Shown here one piece after another: positions 45,977-58,700 of a stretch of DNA of 64,000 nucleotides. The first letter of the stretch is position 1. The number at the start of each line of letters is the position of its first letter. Source of the DNA: Heterotrichella gracilis (lineage: Eukaryota; Sar; Xanthophyceae; Tribonematales; Xanthonemataceae); the NCBI GenBank assembly GCA_032358255.1, contig JAULBX010001003.1, forward strand, positions 62,001-126,000, written 5' to 3'. The position numbers and the translations under genes were made by a program. The notes under the pieces were generated by a model, which saw only the letters and a list, made by a program, of their open reading frames with translations, ran no database searches and was not told where the DNA came from.

Positions 45977-48900
45977 TCACTCCTCCTTCTTGCTCACGAT
46001 TGCGTACACCGGCTCTGTGGTGACCCCACACCCCCGCCGTGCCTGGGCGATCTTGACGTACCCGCCATCACCCCAGTGCGAGGACCAGGAGTTCCTGAAA
46101 GAGGGAAAGGACAGGCATTATCAAACTGACCACTGCAGGGTTGTTTCAAAGATTAATCAATGATAATTTAGCTGCCCAGGGATGGTGTACATTCTATGTC
46201 CTATTTAAAGCCCAAGAGGACAAAGTTGGACCCGATACATCCCGCTTTCTCTCGTCTTCTTCCCTCACCTGGTTGGCCAGTACAGCTTCACCTCTTGCTC
46301 CCATATCCCACCAGGGTCGCTGCTTTGGGACTAGAGCATGAACTGTCCCCAGGAGGACTACAACACGGATTGTGCTAGTTTAATCTCCCTTTTATACCAC
46401 ACTTCCCTCCCCTCCTCACCTGATCAGCCAGTAGCCATTCCCGTTCTCACTCCCATACCCTACTAGGGTAACCGCATGGTCCAGCTCATCCGGCCGCCAC
46501 GCGCACTTGGGCTCGTCATACAGCCCCCTCGCGTAGAACCTAAAGGAGGGTTTGCTGGCATCTATGGACACAGCGATTGGCCCCCGGTTCACCACGGCCT
46601 CCTTGAGTGCATCGATGTCGTACTTGGGGATGTTGACGTAACCCTGTGGGGTTTTGGGGGGAGGAAGGGGTGAGGATGGGGTGGAAAAACACTGTAAGGT
46701 TCTGGGGAAAGCATTGGCTTTTTGTGTTGTAATGGTATGCATGAAGGGTTTGCATGCTGCCTATTCGGGTTGTGGAGGGGCGAGGGGTGTAGGTGGTGGA
46801 CACCACACAGGAGACCCTACCCTGGAGCTGACGGGTGAGTTGTGCTAGGGCTGCCTTGGAGCAAATGGTAGTGCTTCACGGGATTTCATGCAGGCATGGT
46901 GCCCGCTTAGGGTCAAGGGTTTGACACAACGTGGCTCCCTATATTGTGCTGGAAAAGGCTGCAGAGTGACGCAGCAGCTGGCTCACGTTTTGGGCCACCG
47001 GGGGCGATGGGATGCCTGGCAAGGGGATTTATGAGCGCCATGGGTGTGGTGGTGGTGGGTGTGATGGTGGGTGTGGGAGTGGTAGTGGTGGTGGTGGTGG
47101 TGAGGCAACGGCCCTAAAAGCTTTCCAAAGCACGTAACCCACACCCTCATTGCCGCAAAAGCCAATGCATAAACCCTTTCATGAAAAAGGACGAAACCCT
47201 TGCAAATGCTGGGCAGAGAGGAAAACAGCAGCATAACAATGGATTCAAACTTGTCACCGCATCATCCCCTTCCATCCACCGATGCGCACATGCACGCTTC
47301 CCCCCCACCTTGAACTGCACCCGCTCAGTGGTGGTGTTTGCATGGCACATCCCATCCTGCCCCAGGTAGGGGTACTCATCCTCGAATGCCGCCCCCCCCA
47401 TGTGGTGCAGGTAGGCAATGGCAGGGCCGTAGTCGCCCCCGTCACACGCCATGTTGGCACCATAGTCCCAGCTGCAGTCCATCAGCTGCTGCTCGGAGAA
47501 GGACGCCTGGCGGCCTGCGGGGTAGGGGGTGGATGGTGGTTGAGGGGGCGGTAATTTGGGTGGGTGAAGAGGGGTGGGTGAGGAATTGTTGGTAGAGGGA
47601 AAGGTGGTTTAGCAGTTCAAGCTGCAGTCCAGGAAGAAGGCCTGGTGGAATGCAGGGTGTGTGGTGTGTGGTGGGTGGTGAGGGATGGAGAGGACGAGGT
47701 GTGAGGGTACCACCTAGTCAGAGATGGACGCAATGACGCCGCACACACAGCCAAATTAAGCGCTGCATCCCTCCCTTCTTCCCACACTCACACCCATATT
47801 GAATGGCCCCTGCGTCCCCACCCTTCCATCCGTCCCCTATCCATCCACCGCCCCCCACTGCCCCTTACCCCTCCCCACCCACCTGTCGCCATGTAATATG
47901 CCCCCTGCATGGCCCCAGTGGCCCCAAACGCCCAGCACGACCCGCACACCGCCTGGTCCTTCACCCCTGGACCCTCAGCATCGGTGCCCCGCCAGCTGTA
48001 CTCAGCAGGCAGGTGAGTCAGCTCCGTCAGGGCGACATGTGGCAGCTCAGCGGCGACCACAGCAGGGTCTTGGCTAGGGTTTTGGGCGGGGTTCCCGGCG
48101 GCCCGGGCCGCGGCGTTGCGGCGGCGGTTGGGCAGCATGAGGGTCTCGTACTCCTCCTGTGGTTGCAGTAGAGTACAATAGGGTTTCCGCAATTTCTATA
48201 ATCAAGGTGCTGGTAGCGGGTTGTATACAATCAAGGTAGATGTAACAATTGCATAGACCAACACGTTCAAACTGGTGCTGCCAACCGAGCCTTTCAGCTG
48301 GACCCTTTCCTATAAAGGGCAGGGTCCACTTTACAACCCCAAACTAAAAACTCTAAACCCTAAACCTAACCCCACCTGTGTCCAGTCAGCGAAGCAGTTG
48401 AGCCTAAGGATGTGGGTGCAGTTCTCAATTCCCCGTTAAACCTACTTTTTTTAATACAAAAGTTCACTAAACCCTGAACCCTCACCTGTGTCCAGTCAGC
48501 AAATCGGTTGAGCCCCAGGGAGTAGGTGCGGTTCTCCTCCCCGTTCCACCGCTGTATCATGTCCACGTTGCTGTAGTACACGTTGCGCCTCAGGCGGTAC
48601 TCCTCAACGGAGGCGTGGGACCGCAAGTGGAGGGAGGAGAAGGAGTCGTACTCCTCGTCGCGGCCTAAGGCAGGGGCACGGGGTCAATGAGATTAACTGA
48701 TGGATGAAACTGCACCTTTCATACAACAATGCATATGTGTTTGCTTGTGCATGTGCATCCCCCATCTACAGTACCTTCCGTAGTGTGTGATTGCAGATGC
48801 AGTAATTATTTCAAGTGCTGTGTGATGATAGCGAGGCATGGCATTGCACAACGAGCATTCAAAGAAGTTAAATCTTCAAGTCTGATCATCTTCTTAGATT

Positions 48901-51097
48901 TCAATAGAATCGTACTCCTCGTCGCGGCCTGGCGTAGGGACACAGGATGATTGAATGGAAGTGCACCTTCACCTTTAGGATAAGCCCATGCCTATGCCTA
49001 AGATGCACGCTTTTTTGGTGTCTGGCGTGGAGGAACACGCCCTGTGTGTGTGTTGTGCCTGGCCGCCACCTGTGGGCATTTCCTTCAGTTCCTTTCTTTT
49101 CTATGCCTTTGCGTTCGATGTGCATGTGCATGTGCAGCTCTCATCTACAGTGAGCATTGATCTCCTATTATTGGTGTGCATGTCCATGCCACAATCCTAG
49201 CCCAAACCCTACGTTAGGGTACTCACCCAAGTGCGCAAAGGGCGTGAGGGTGCCCATCTGCATGGACAGGCTGGAGGGGTTGGTCACAGACACTGGGGAT
49301 TGGCCGAGGCACTCATTGGGGACCAAAAACATGTCTTCGTCCACTGGGCCAGGGGTGTAGGATGTGTAGCGAACCACGTACTCATCTGTGGAAACATGGG
49401 CTTGCATTTAAGATTGTTTTCAATCCCCAGTTGGACCGTCATATAAAAGGTAGCTAGCAAATGTCTTCACTTGCATTCACTTGCATGCAACATGCCCTGT
49501 GGAAGTCACACCCATGCTTCTAGCCACTACTACACACATGCAACCCTTGCGTGCATCTGGAAGACACAACAGTGGCGTACCAAAACATGTGGCCATAGAT
49601 GCATGTTCAAGGAGAGCGTGAAAGGAGTCTTTTTGAAAGGAGTCATTAGCCACTTTGCTGCACGCCAGAAGGGCTCATCAGCGCACTTGCTGATGCAACG
49701 CAACCTAGTAGGCCTGATTAGTGCCCACCAAAGCAGGCCATGGCAGGATCAAATGCTACACTTTGGGGAAATCACAGGTGTGATCATTTTGGTCATGCGC
49801 ATGCGATTTGGACCCAAGGCAGGTGAGAGGATCAAGAGGGTGGGAGGGAATCGCACCAAAATGCGCCCCTGTGAAAATGTCGTTGCCGTGCATGTGCAGG
49901 CGCAGGGGGGCATCATCCATGGTGGCATAAAACATGTAGCGCACATGCTTGTGCCCGTGCCTGCAAGCATGTTGTTGGTTAGAAGTAGGGTACACAGGGA
50001 TGGATGAGTCTACGTGGCTGTACCTGTAAACATGATGGGTGAGTGGATGACTACGAGTTGAATGGATGACTACGAATGGACATGGCGAACGCGTGTGGGT
50101 GGGTGTTAAAATGAGTATTGAATCATTCAAGGTGTGGACAACCGATAATGATTTGTTGTATGATAGAAATACAAGGTATCAGCGTTGATTCATTGCTGTG
50201 AACATTGTTGGATCATCCATCATGCAGGCCCTGCCATAGACCATAAGGCACTGCCACCACCACCACATGCCGTGCAAACCGCCATCACCACCATCACCGC
50301 ATATCAGCCCCCACCCCCTCACGCCCACCCCACCTCTCTTCATGCACCCACAGCCTTGCCTCCACCCCATCCAGCTCCTGCGTACCCTGGTACTCAAAAC
50401 CGCTCAGGTCGGGAAGAACCTGGGTGGGGGGTGAAGGGTAAATCGTGGGTATCACAAGCAAACGGTCTACACTGCAGCAGGACTGGGGTGGGTGGGGTAA
50501 AGGAAGGTTGTGGGTACAATAAGCAAAGGGTCTACACCCAATCAATTTCTATTCTCCAGTGGAGCTATGTGGTAGCGAGGGGGGTTGTGGGTCCAATTGT
50601 GCATCCAATACACCTGCAAGCCTTGAACAAGTTCCCCAGCCAACCACACTCGGAATTCGATGGCAATGATGATGTCATTATATTGAACATTGTGCCAGCA
50701 TGCACCCCACTCAGACAAGTATGGACATGCTACAGCTTCCAAGTTCCCCGCCATGTTTCCTCCCCACCTTTTGCGCCAGCAGCGCGTCATCGTCCCCTTG
50801 CATTTTCCACCCCATGCAGGTGGGGGTGGTAATGCGCGGGAACACCTCGTACTGGGTGCCCTGCAGGGCGGGGGGTGAGCGAGTGAGGGTGGGGAGTGGG
50901 GGGTGATGCGGGGAACGACCAGGTGCCTGTCAGTGCGTGTGTGTGCAAATACCCACACCCACTAGGTGGGGACCACACCACATATTGGTCGCTGCCCACC
51001 CACCTTCCCCCATTAGACCCTCACTCCTACATCCTAATCCCTTAATGATGAGGGCAATGCCAGAGCATATAGTCCGCCGCCCCGCCACCCCCCTCCA

Positions 51098-51136
<39 letters not shown>

Positions 51137-52247
51137 ACCCCTCCAGCCCACCCACCCCCACCTTAATCTCCACCAGCTTGTCCATGCCATCGTAAGAGTC
51201 CATACGCATGCGCCTCCCAGGGCCGTCCCTCCACACGTGCACCGGGTAGCTGCGGGTGGTGGGGTGGTGGGGTTTGTGTGCAGGGGCACGATGGGGTGGT
51301 GGGTGGTGGGAGGGGTACAGGACGTGATCCAGGCAGAGCTTGGATTTCAAATTATATTTTTGACTGGGGGTCCAAAGTTGTGAGCGTGCTGAGTTTGCCT
51401 AAAGGGAAAATGCAGGCCTGTCGGTGATGATGTCAACCCTAGGGTAGGGTTTGCCCATGTGGGGCAGGGTCTGAACTGGACTTTTCAGCCCGTGACCAGC
51501 TGGGTTCTAGGACACCATTTGATCTGCATATAGAACCAAGTAAAAAAAAATCACACACAGGTGTGCGGGTCAAAACAGTACTTCATGGTTTGTGAAATTG
51601 CCTGCCATCCAATCCAATACAGTTCAGGTTTGCACGCCCCCTGTTGATTATGAGGACAGTACGGTCGCCAGTTACTTCCATAACACTATGATGTTGCAGA
51701 AAGTCTGCTGCTTTCATCAGCAATTGTAACTACATTGAACCAATTTGATCTCATTGCTCCAAGCCACCTGTCCCGTATACACACTTGCCCCCCAACTACG
51801 GTTTGAATTGCTGACCGCACCTCATACCGTCCCGCTGCAGCTTCCTCTCGTAGGGAAGAGAAAAGTTATAGGAAACCTGGGACGTGGGTGTGTTTGTGGG
51901 GATGGGGGTGGGGTGGTGGCGCGAGTTAGGGTTTCCGAGTCAGCCCATGGCATCAGCATGCCAGGCAAATGGGTCGAGGGTGATGACGATGAGGTATCGA
52001 GACAAGGGCCTTGTGGCCGGCATTTAATACGCACATATGTAGGGTGGTATTCGAAATGGGGGTAGGTTGGCGTGCGGGTGTGTAATGCAGGCAAGCGGGG
52101 TACCGTACCCACCTCATAGCTATCTGGGAAGGTAGGGGGTTTGGGTGCCTGCGATAGGTCTGCTCCATCCTTGCTGGGAATACGAGCTGATAGCACTGCA
52201 GATAACGCCAATAGGGTTGCTATACCAACCACAATAAGGCGCCCCAT
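45977..52247 (-). CDS. Secreted papain-family (C1A) cysteine protease with CfaD/LolA-like N-terminal half
   Basis: Twelve exons, about 580 residues. Approximate exons: 52247-52113, 51876-51821, 51249-51162, 50860-50768, 50430-50357, 49963-49840, 49387-49224, 48665-48485, 48157-47882, 47517-47310, 46643-46420, 46097-45977. Signal peptide MGRLIVVGIATLLALSAVLS. N-terminal half (YPVHVWRDGPGRR, SYDGMDKLVEI, LPDLSGFEYQGTQ, LRLHMHGNDIFTG, DEYVVRYTSYTPG) matches the beta-rich, LolA-like region of Dictyostelium counting factor-associated protein D. An I29-type prodomain follows (LRRNVYYSNVDMIQRWN, YSLGLNRFADW), then the protease: oxyanion Gln and catalytic Cys in KDQAVCGSCWAFGATGAM, His in LDHAVTLVGYGSENG, Asn in NSWSSHWGDGGYVKI. 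Likely acts in the endomembrane or vacuolar lumen or outside the cell. Ends SKKEE. The middle exon edges (exons 5-7) are the least certain. Confidence 0.9.
48370..48500 (-). repeat. Echo of the prodomain exon end in a protease intron
   Basis: The prodomain exon's last 60 bases and its donor (about 48485-48545, on the minus strand) recur at about 48373-48440 with ten or so changes. A second echo, of that exon's start and preceding acceptor region, lies near 48905-48975. Both flanks of the same exon have been copied outward. Confidence 0.75.
51098..51135. repeat. (CA)n microsatellite
   Basis: About 19 CA units inside a protease intron, near the 3' splice-site side of the following exon on the minus strand (where the transcript is GU-rich). 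A shorter (CA)n tract lies at 8265-8290 just upstream of the TOR decoy exon. Confidence 0.95.
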
Positions 52248-52737
52248 GTTGTGTGGTGGCCTATCGCCCTCTGTGCAAGGTTAGGAAAGGGCGTCTAGGT
52301 GCAATTGGCGCCACAGGCGCAGCCACCAGCATTCCTATGGGCTCTCTAGAGCACAGTGAACTTCTCTCGTGCAGAGTGCCTTTGCAGAGTTAGCAAACAG
52401 GGTTTAAGTGGGGCTTTTGCTGTCGAAACAGTCTCTTGCGGGTGGATGTTTTATTAAATTAAATTAAATTAAATGATAAACCAATTTTTAAAAAGAGGAG
52501 CATTTTTTGCCAGCTCAAGCAACGTTGGCACGACGCAACAAAGGCTTTGGATAGGGCTGGTGCCAGCAGTTCTTACCTCTCCCAGTACCCCATCACCTCT
52601 TCTTCCTTTCCTCGCCCTCCTGTCTGCCTGGGGCTGCCGCCACAGACACGCATCACCCCCGTCATGGCTCGACTACCGAGCTAGCTACCACCCTCGGAAG
52701 CGCAAACCAGGGGAGAGGGCGCAGCAGTACTATCACA
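52248..52737. promoter_or_regulatory. Divergent promoter region of protease and Cu-ATPase genes
   Basis: 490 bases between two start codons that point away from each other. It includes an AT-rich core with AAATT pentamers (about 52452-52477, ttattaaattaaattaaatt), which could serve as an initiator or TATA-like region for either side, and a CT-rich part near the ATPase start. No copper-response GTAC cluster stands out; single gtac motifs occur within the flanking exons. Confidence 0.5.
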
Positions 52738-55700
52738 ATGGTCAGCCCCAAGTATCAGAGGCTGGGGACGGACGCGTTGGATGAGCTGGAGCTCGCAAAA
52801 ACCTCCAAGCCCGTGGCAAATGGGGCGCTGTACTCCAATGCAACGGTACGACGTACGAATAGCGCGCGTATTCCACGTGTACCCAACTCTTAGAGCGTAG
52901 AGCCCTTGATCGGCTCTGAACACTTTGGTTTTAGCTCATGATGAACGTCTGGTTTCCTGCAATGTGGTTTTCTAGTGCTGCTTTGGGCGCAAGGTGTGAT
53001 CCAAGGTTTTCGAAAGGCACGTTCCCATATGCATGCATATGCTCCACACGTCAAACCTTTGACTGCCATCCCGTCGCCCACCGGCGCCAACCCATTTGCC
53101 AACCCCAAACCCTACCCAAAACCCTCCTGTCCCTCCCTCCTTGCAGGTTCAGGTTGAGGGTATGCACTGCAGCTCATGCTCAAGTGCAGTGGAGAAGACC
53201 CTAAGGTAGGGTGACCGCAGGTAGTTAGTAGGGTATTTGCAATTGCAAGCACAGCCAGGCGAGTAGTCACTGTGGCACATATTGCGCCACCCATATCTAT
53301 TTTGCCAGGTCATGTACCATTTTTTATACTGGTGAGTTTCGAGGCCAGCTGTCTGCTTGCACTTGGAGAACCCCTTCTTGGCGTCCCACACGCAACCGAG
53401 TGCTGACCAATACATGCCACTCACATCCAGTGTGGCATGCTCCCGTTTGGTGCATTCATGCCCATGCCTGCACGGTGTGCACCTACATCCCCATCACAAT
53501 GCACTGGACACGCCACCGCTGCTACGGAGCTCGCAGCGCCACCTAAAGTTTTAGGGTAGAGTGAGGGGTAAAGTACAGCACACTTTGCACAGGGGGCAGT
53601 CTGCACCGCCATGTGACAGAATCCCAGAAAATTTCTCTCTATCGGGGGCCATGCCGCAGATTTTGTTTCGCATTTCCTGAGCCCTCGGGCCCCCCTTGTG
53701 CAGGAGCCTGTCTGGTGTGCAGAGCGCCACTGTGGACCTGCTGGCGGCACTGGCCAAGGTGGGGGAAATTACGTTAGCGAGTAGCTAGGGGGAGGGTGGG
53801 GACGGGGTGGGATGGGAGGAGTGCAGTTGACAATGTGGCGGGAGAGGGGTTGGGAAGGGCGGCAGATTGATGCATGTACAACGGCATGGGGGTTTGGGGG
53901 GCAGCAGACCAGTGCACTCTCAAGTGTGGGTGGGCGCCAAGGGGTGGAAGGGAGTGAGCTGAAATTTAGGGTCGCAGCATGGTGCACCCACCCTATCCCC
54001 GCACTGTTGTATAACTCCCCTGCCCTGCGTCTCTCGCCAGGTGGAGTATGATGGTGACATGGTCTCGATACAGGAGGTGCTGGAGGCGATTGAGTCAGCG
54101 GGGTTTGGGGCAACCCTAGATAGCGTGACTACCCCGCCCACAACTCTGCAGGTGAGCAAACCCTGCTGCAGGGCTTGGGCATGCTCATTGGCCTTGTGCG
54201 GTTCTCCCCTTCGTCTTAATATGAAAGTATTTGATCAAGATTTGAATTAAATCCCGCATGCGATCCTTTGAGACCCTAATAAAATCGTTGCACTGGATAA
54301 AACCGTTGCACGTAGGAAATGCACCGCACTCGCTGCTCTAAACACCCTTGCCCACAAATCCTACCCCAAAACCCTGCTGCAGGCTGTGCGCCTTGAGCTG
54401 GGTGGCTTGCACTGCTCTGCATGCAGCAGCGCGGTGGAGACTGCGCTAAGGGGGGAGAAGGGGGTGGTGAAGGCGGGGGTGGCGCTGGCCCTCAATGAAG
54501 CCAGGGTGGAGTTCGACCCCAGGGTGACGACAAAGGTAGGGTTTGGGATTGGGGGTGAAGGGTTTGGTTGCAGTACATTATTGAGGTGTCATTGGCGTTT
54601 GGTGATGGCTTTTGGGTTGTGTCCTGTGGTTGGCCGGCAAGGTTGTGAGATAGGGTGTGGTGAAGGCGGGGGTGAGGCTGGCGTTTAACAAGGGTAGAGT
54701 TTGACCCAAGGCTCACTATAAATGTAGGGTCAGAGTTGCTAGGGTTTGGAGTCTGGAAGTACTCATGTAGGGTTTTGTGGCGGCGCTAGCGCTCAGAGGG
54801 GCACAGGTAGAGGTTGGCCAGTATTTATTGCAGAGGGTATGGGATGTAGAGTTTGGGGTGTGGGTTGCGCTTGGGGGTAATGAGGTGCATGTGGCCTTTG
54901 ACTCATGGATGTCCTAGGAATGTTGTGGGAGGGGTGTCGGGTAGTGGTGTTCATGGCAGGACTAAACGCTGACTAAGGGTATGTGTTCATGGCGCATTCT
55001 TGCACGAAAGGAGCCCCAAACCCTGACCATGGGTTTTTCGCCTGCAGGAGGCGCTTGTTGCTGCCGTTGAGGATGCGGGCTTTGAGGCGCGGCTGGTGGC
55101 GGCGGTGGAAAGCGACGAGGTGGCGCTAAAGGTAGGGTTTAGGGTTTGGGTTCTCAGGTCAGGGTGGCTAGGGGTTGGTGCCTCTGGTGGCGGCGGTGGT
55201 GGAGCTCGACGAGGTGGCGCCCAAGCTATGTGGAGATATGGAGGCAGGTGAATCCAATGCAATGATTATTGGGACCCTAGCAAGGGTTTGGGGTCAACAT
55301 AGTCTTGGTCAAGTGAGGCAAAGTTGCGGGCATGACGTGCCGGGCCCTGCATGCCTGTCATTGCTCCTTTGGTTTGTCTTACTTGTAAAACATCTGTTCA
55401 TGGCCTGCCTGGCCATCTCCGCACCAGTCTCACACACCTACGCACAGGCACCCTCCTTCTCTTCCCATTCCTTGACCCCCCACCCCTTGCAGATCACGGG
55501 CATGACCTGCGGCTCATGCTCCGCTGCTGTGGAGCGCGCACTGGCGGCTGTACCTGGGGTGACATCGGCGGCAGTGGCAATCATGACACATACTGCGCAG
55601 GTGGGTGCACCCAAAACCCAACCCTGCTCCCTCTAGATTGCGCGTGTGGGTATCGTTACACACGGGGCGCAAGTGGGTGCCATCCTGAACCCTACAACTG

Positions 55701-58700
55701 CGTCGAAATGCGGGTGGGCAGCGGGGCGCAGGTGGGCGGCAGGGTGGACGGCCTGCAGGAGGTTGGGCGTGCACCACCCATGCAAAATTGTTGTGTGGCG
55801 ACCCAAACCACGCTTGCGCCAGGCTGTGGGTGATGGACCATATCCTCAAGGGTAATAAGATTATAACAGGTCCTATTGTTATCTGATTACCCTTGATATC
55901 CCGCACTGACCGGGCCTTATTTGGTGGTGCAATTCCTAGGACGTGCACCATCTCCCATGCTGCCCAGACTGTGCTTGCTGGCCCATTTTCAATATGTCCC
56001 GCATTCTTGCCTTTTGCAGGTGCATTTTGACCCCAGCGTGACGGGGCCTCGACACCTTGTGGCGGCGGTGGAGGATGCGGGCTTTGAGGCGGAGCCAATC
56101 ATTGGCAGCAGGTGGGTAGGGTCTGGCTGCGGTCCTTGGCAGGATTAGGGTTATGCAGCTAGGTTAGCAGGGATTGATAGGGGCTGAAATCAGGAACTGT
56201 CTGGCAGAGTTGTGTCTGACATGGTGACCTGACGCAGCCTTGTCCAACACAGGCAACACATATCATGCATGGCAGAAAACTGGCTAAATACCAATGAACT
56301 GCTGTTTACCGTACTTCAACCACAACTGCAATCTGAGGAAACCTGGCAGATCCTTGACCCCCAACCCCTATCCCCAGGGATCGCGTCCGGGACCACAGCC
56401 GGGAAGACAGCGCCCAGTGGTGGCACCTCTTCAGGTCATCCTGCACCTTCACCATCCCCGTCTTCCTCCTCGCCATGGTCTTTCCCTGGGTTCCGGGCCT
56501 CAAAACTGCCATCAGCGTTCAGATCCTGGGGTTCCCAATCAACGAGCTGCTCAAATGGGCCCTGACCACCCCCGTGCAATTTGTGATCGGCTGGCGGTTC
56601 CACCAGGGGGCGTACAACGCGCTGAGAAACGGGAGGGCCAATATGGACGTCCTGGTCTCCCTGGGCACAAATTCCTCCTATTTCTACTCCCTCATCTCCA
56701 TTTTACACCACCATTTCGCGATGCACCACGTGACCGGGAACTACACCCCCACGGATTTCTTCGAGACCTCCGCCATGCTGATCACCTTCATCCTGCTGGG
56801 GAAGTATTTGGAATCTGCCGCAAAGGGGAGGACATCGGAGGCCATCACTGCACTGCTGAACCTGGCGCCACCCCTGGCCAAGCTTGTGACCCTGGATGGC
56901 GAGGGGGTGGTGGTTGATGAACAGGAGATCCTGACTGCGCTGGTGCACAGGGGGGACGTGCTCAAGGTGGGTGGGGAGGGGAGGGGTGAACTGGCGGGTT
57001 GGAAGGTGGCGGTGGTGTGTGTGTGGTGTAGTTTGTGCACATGTGTGTCTGGGTGGTGGTGTGATGGTGGCAATGGTGGTGGTGGTGGAAGTGGTTGGTA
57101 ACAGGAGATTCTGACTGCACTGGTGCACAGGGCGGACGTGGGCAAGGTGGTGGGCGGGGTAGGGAAATGGGGGCTGTGGTGGTGGCGGTGGTGTGTGTGG
57201 TTGTGGTGCTGGGCTAACAGGAGATCCTGACCACCCTAAAACCCTGAACAAAACCCTTCCATCCTCGCAGGTGCTCCCTGGCGCGCGAGTCCCCACAGAC
57301 GGCGACCTGCTATCCCCAGCCGCCCACCTGGACGAATCCATGATCACGGGGGAATCCGCCGCGGTCCCCAAATCCAGCTCTGGGCCCGACCGCACCGTGT
57401 TGGGGGGGTCGGTAAATGCTGGGGGCGCATTTCTGATGCGGGCCACCAGGGTCGGGTCGGAGACAGTATTGGCGCAGATTGTGGGGATGGTGGAGGATGC
57501 ACAGGCAGGCAAGACCCCCATTCAGGCGGCTGCAGACGCTGTTTCGGCTGTGTTTGTTCCGGTGGTGGTGGCGCTGGCGGTGGGCACGTGGGCGGTGTGG
57601 TGAGTGGCGGCGGCGGTGGTGGTGGTGGTGGTGGTAATGCTGCTGTCTAAATACACTGCCCTGTGTGGCGCAGATGCTGCTTGAGTAACTTAAAACCTCT
57701 ACATCTAAATAATGTGACATTTACATTGATATATGTTTTGTTTTGGTAACTTGAGCCTGGCTACCTGCTCATTGATGCTCCTCAAGTTCTTAAACAACCC
57801 CAAGGAAAACCCTAACAGAAACCCTCTCCTCCACACGTATATGGTCGGCCTGTGCGACATGTACCCCGCCACCTGGCTGCCCTCCTCCAAACCCTAAACC
57901 AAACCCTACACAAACCCTCTCCACGGCAGGTACATGGTCGGCTTGTGCGACATGTACCCGGCCACCTGGCTCCCGCAGGGCGAAACCCTACACAAATTCT
58001 ACAAAACCCTAACAGAAACCCTCTCCACCGCAGGTACATGGCCGGCCTGTGCGACATGTACCCCGCCACCTGGCTCCCCGAAGGCCACACAAAATTCCTG
58101 TTCGCACTCCTCTTCGGCATAGCGGTCCTGGTGGCCGCCTGCCCCTGCGCCCTCGGGCTTGCCACCCCCACAGCGGTCATGGTGGCGACGGGGGTGGCTG
58201 CCACTAATGGGATTTTGATCAGGGGGGGCGACGCGTTTGAGCGCGCGGGGAGGGTGCGCACGGTGGTGTTTGACAAGACGGGCACGCTGACGCAGGGCAA
58301 GCCGTCGGTGGTGGCGTCGTGGGTGGTGGACCCTAAGGTAGGGTTTTGGGCATCATGGCTGCCATAATGCCATTTGGTATGGCAGGGGTGGGGTTGGGGG
58401 TGCAATCGGGGGTGTAATTGCTCTGCGCATGGTGAGAGGCTGTGGTGTTTCCTGTGGTTGCTGTGGAGGTTGAGTACCTCTGTAGCAGTGCGAGTGTGCC
58501 ACTGGCACTAGGCTTGAAGCCTCTTTAGCAGAGTGTACATATGAGCCCATTTGCACCCATCACCCATCCCCTTCCTCTCCTTTCCACCCACTCCCCTTCC
58601 CCCTTGCAGCTTTCGCTCCCCGACATCCTCCTCGCGGCCGCCTCCCTTGAGGCATCCAGCGAGCACCCGCTGGCTTCAGCCATCATGGACTGTGCACACA

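Noticed and set aside
45977-46000. C-terminal Glu-Glu of the protease as a DCAF12 degron, DCAF12 being encoded 25 kb away
   Set aside because: The protease has a signal peptide and should not meet cytosolic or nuclear CRL4; the ending is probably coincidence.
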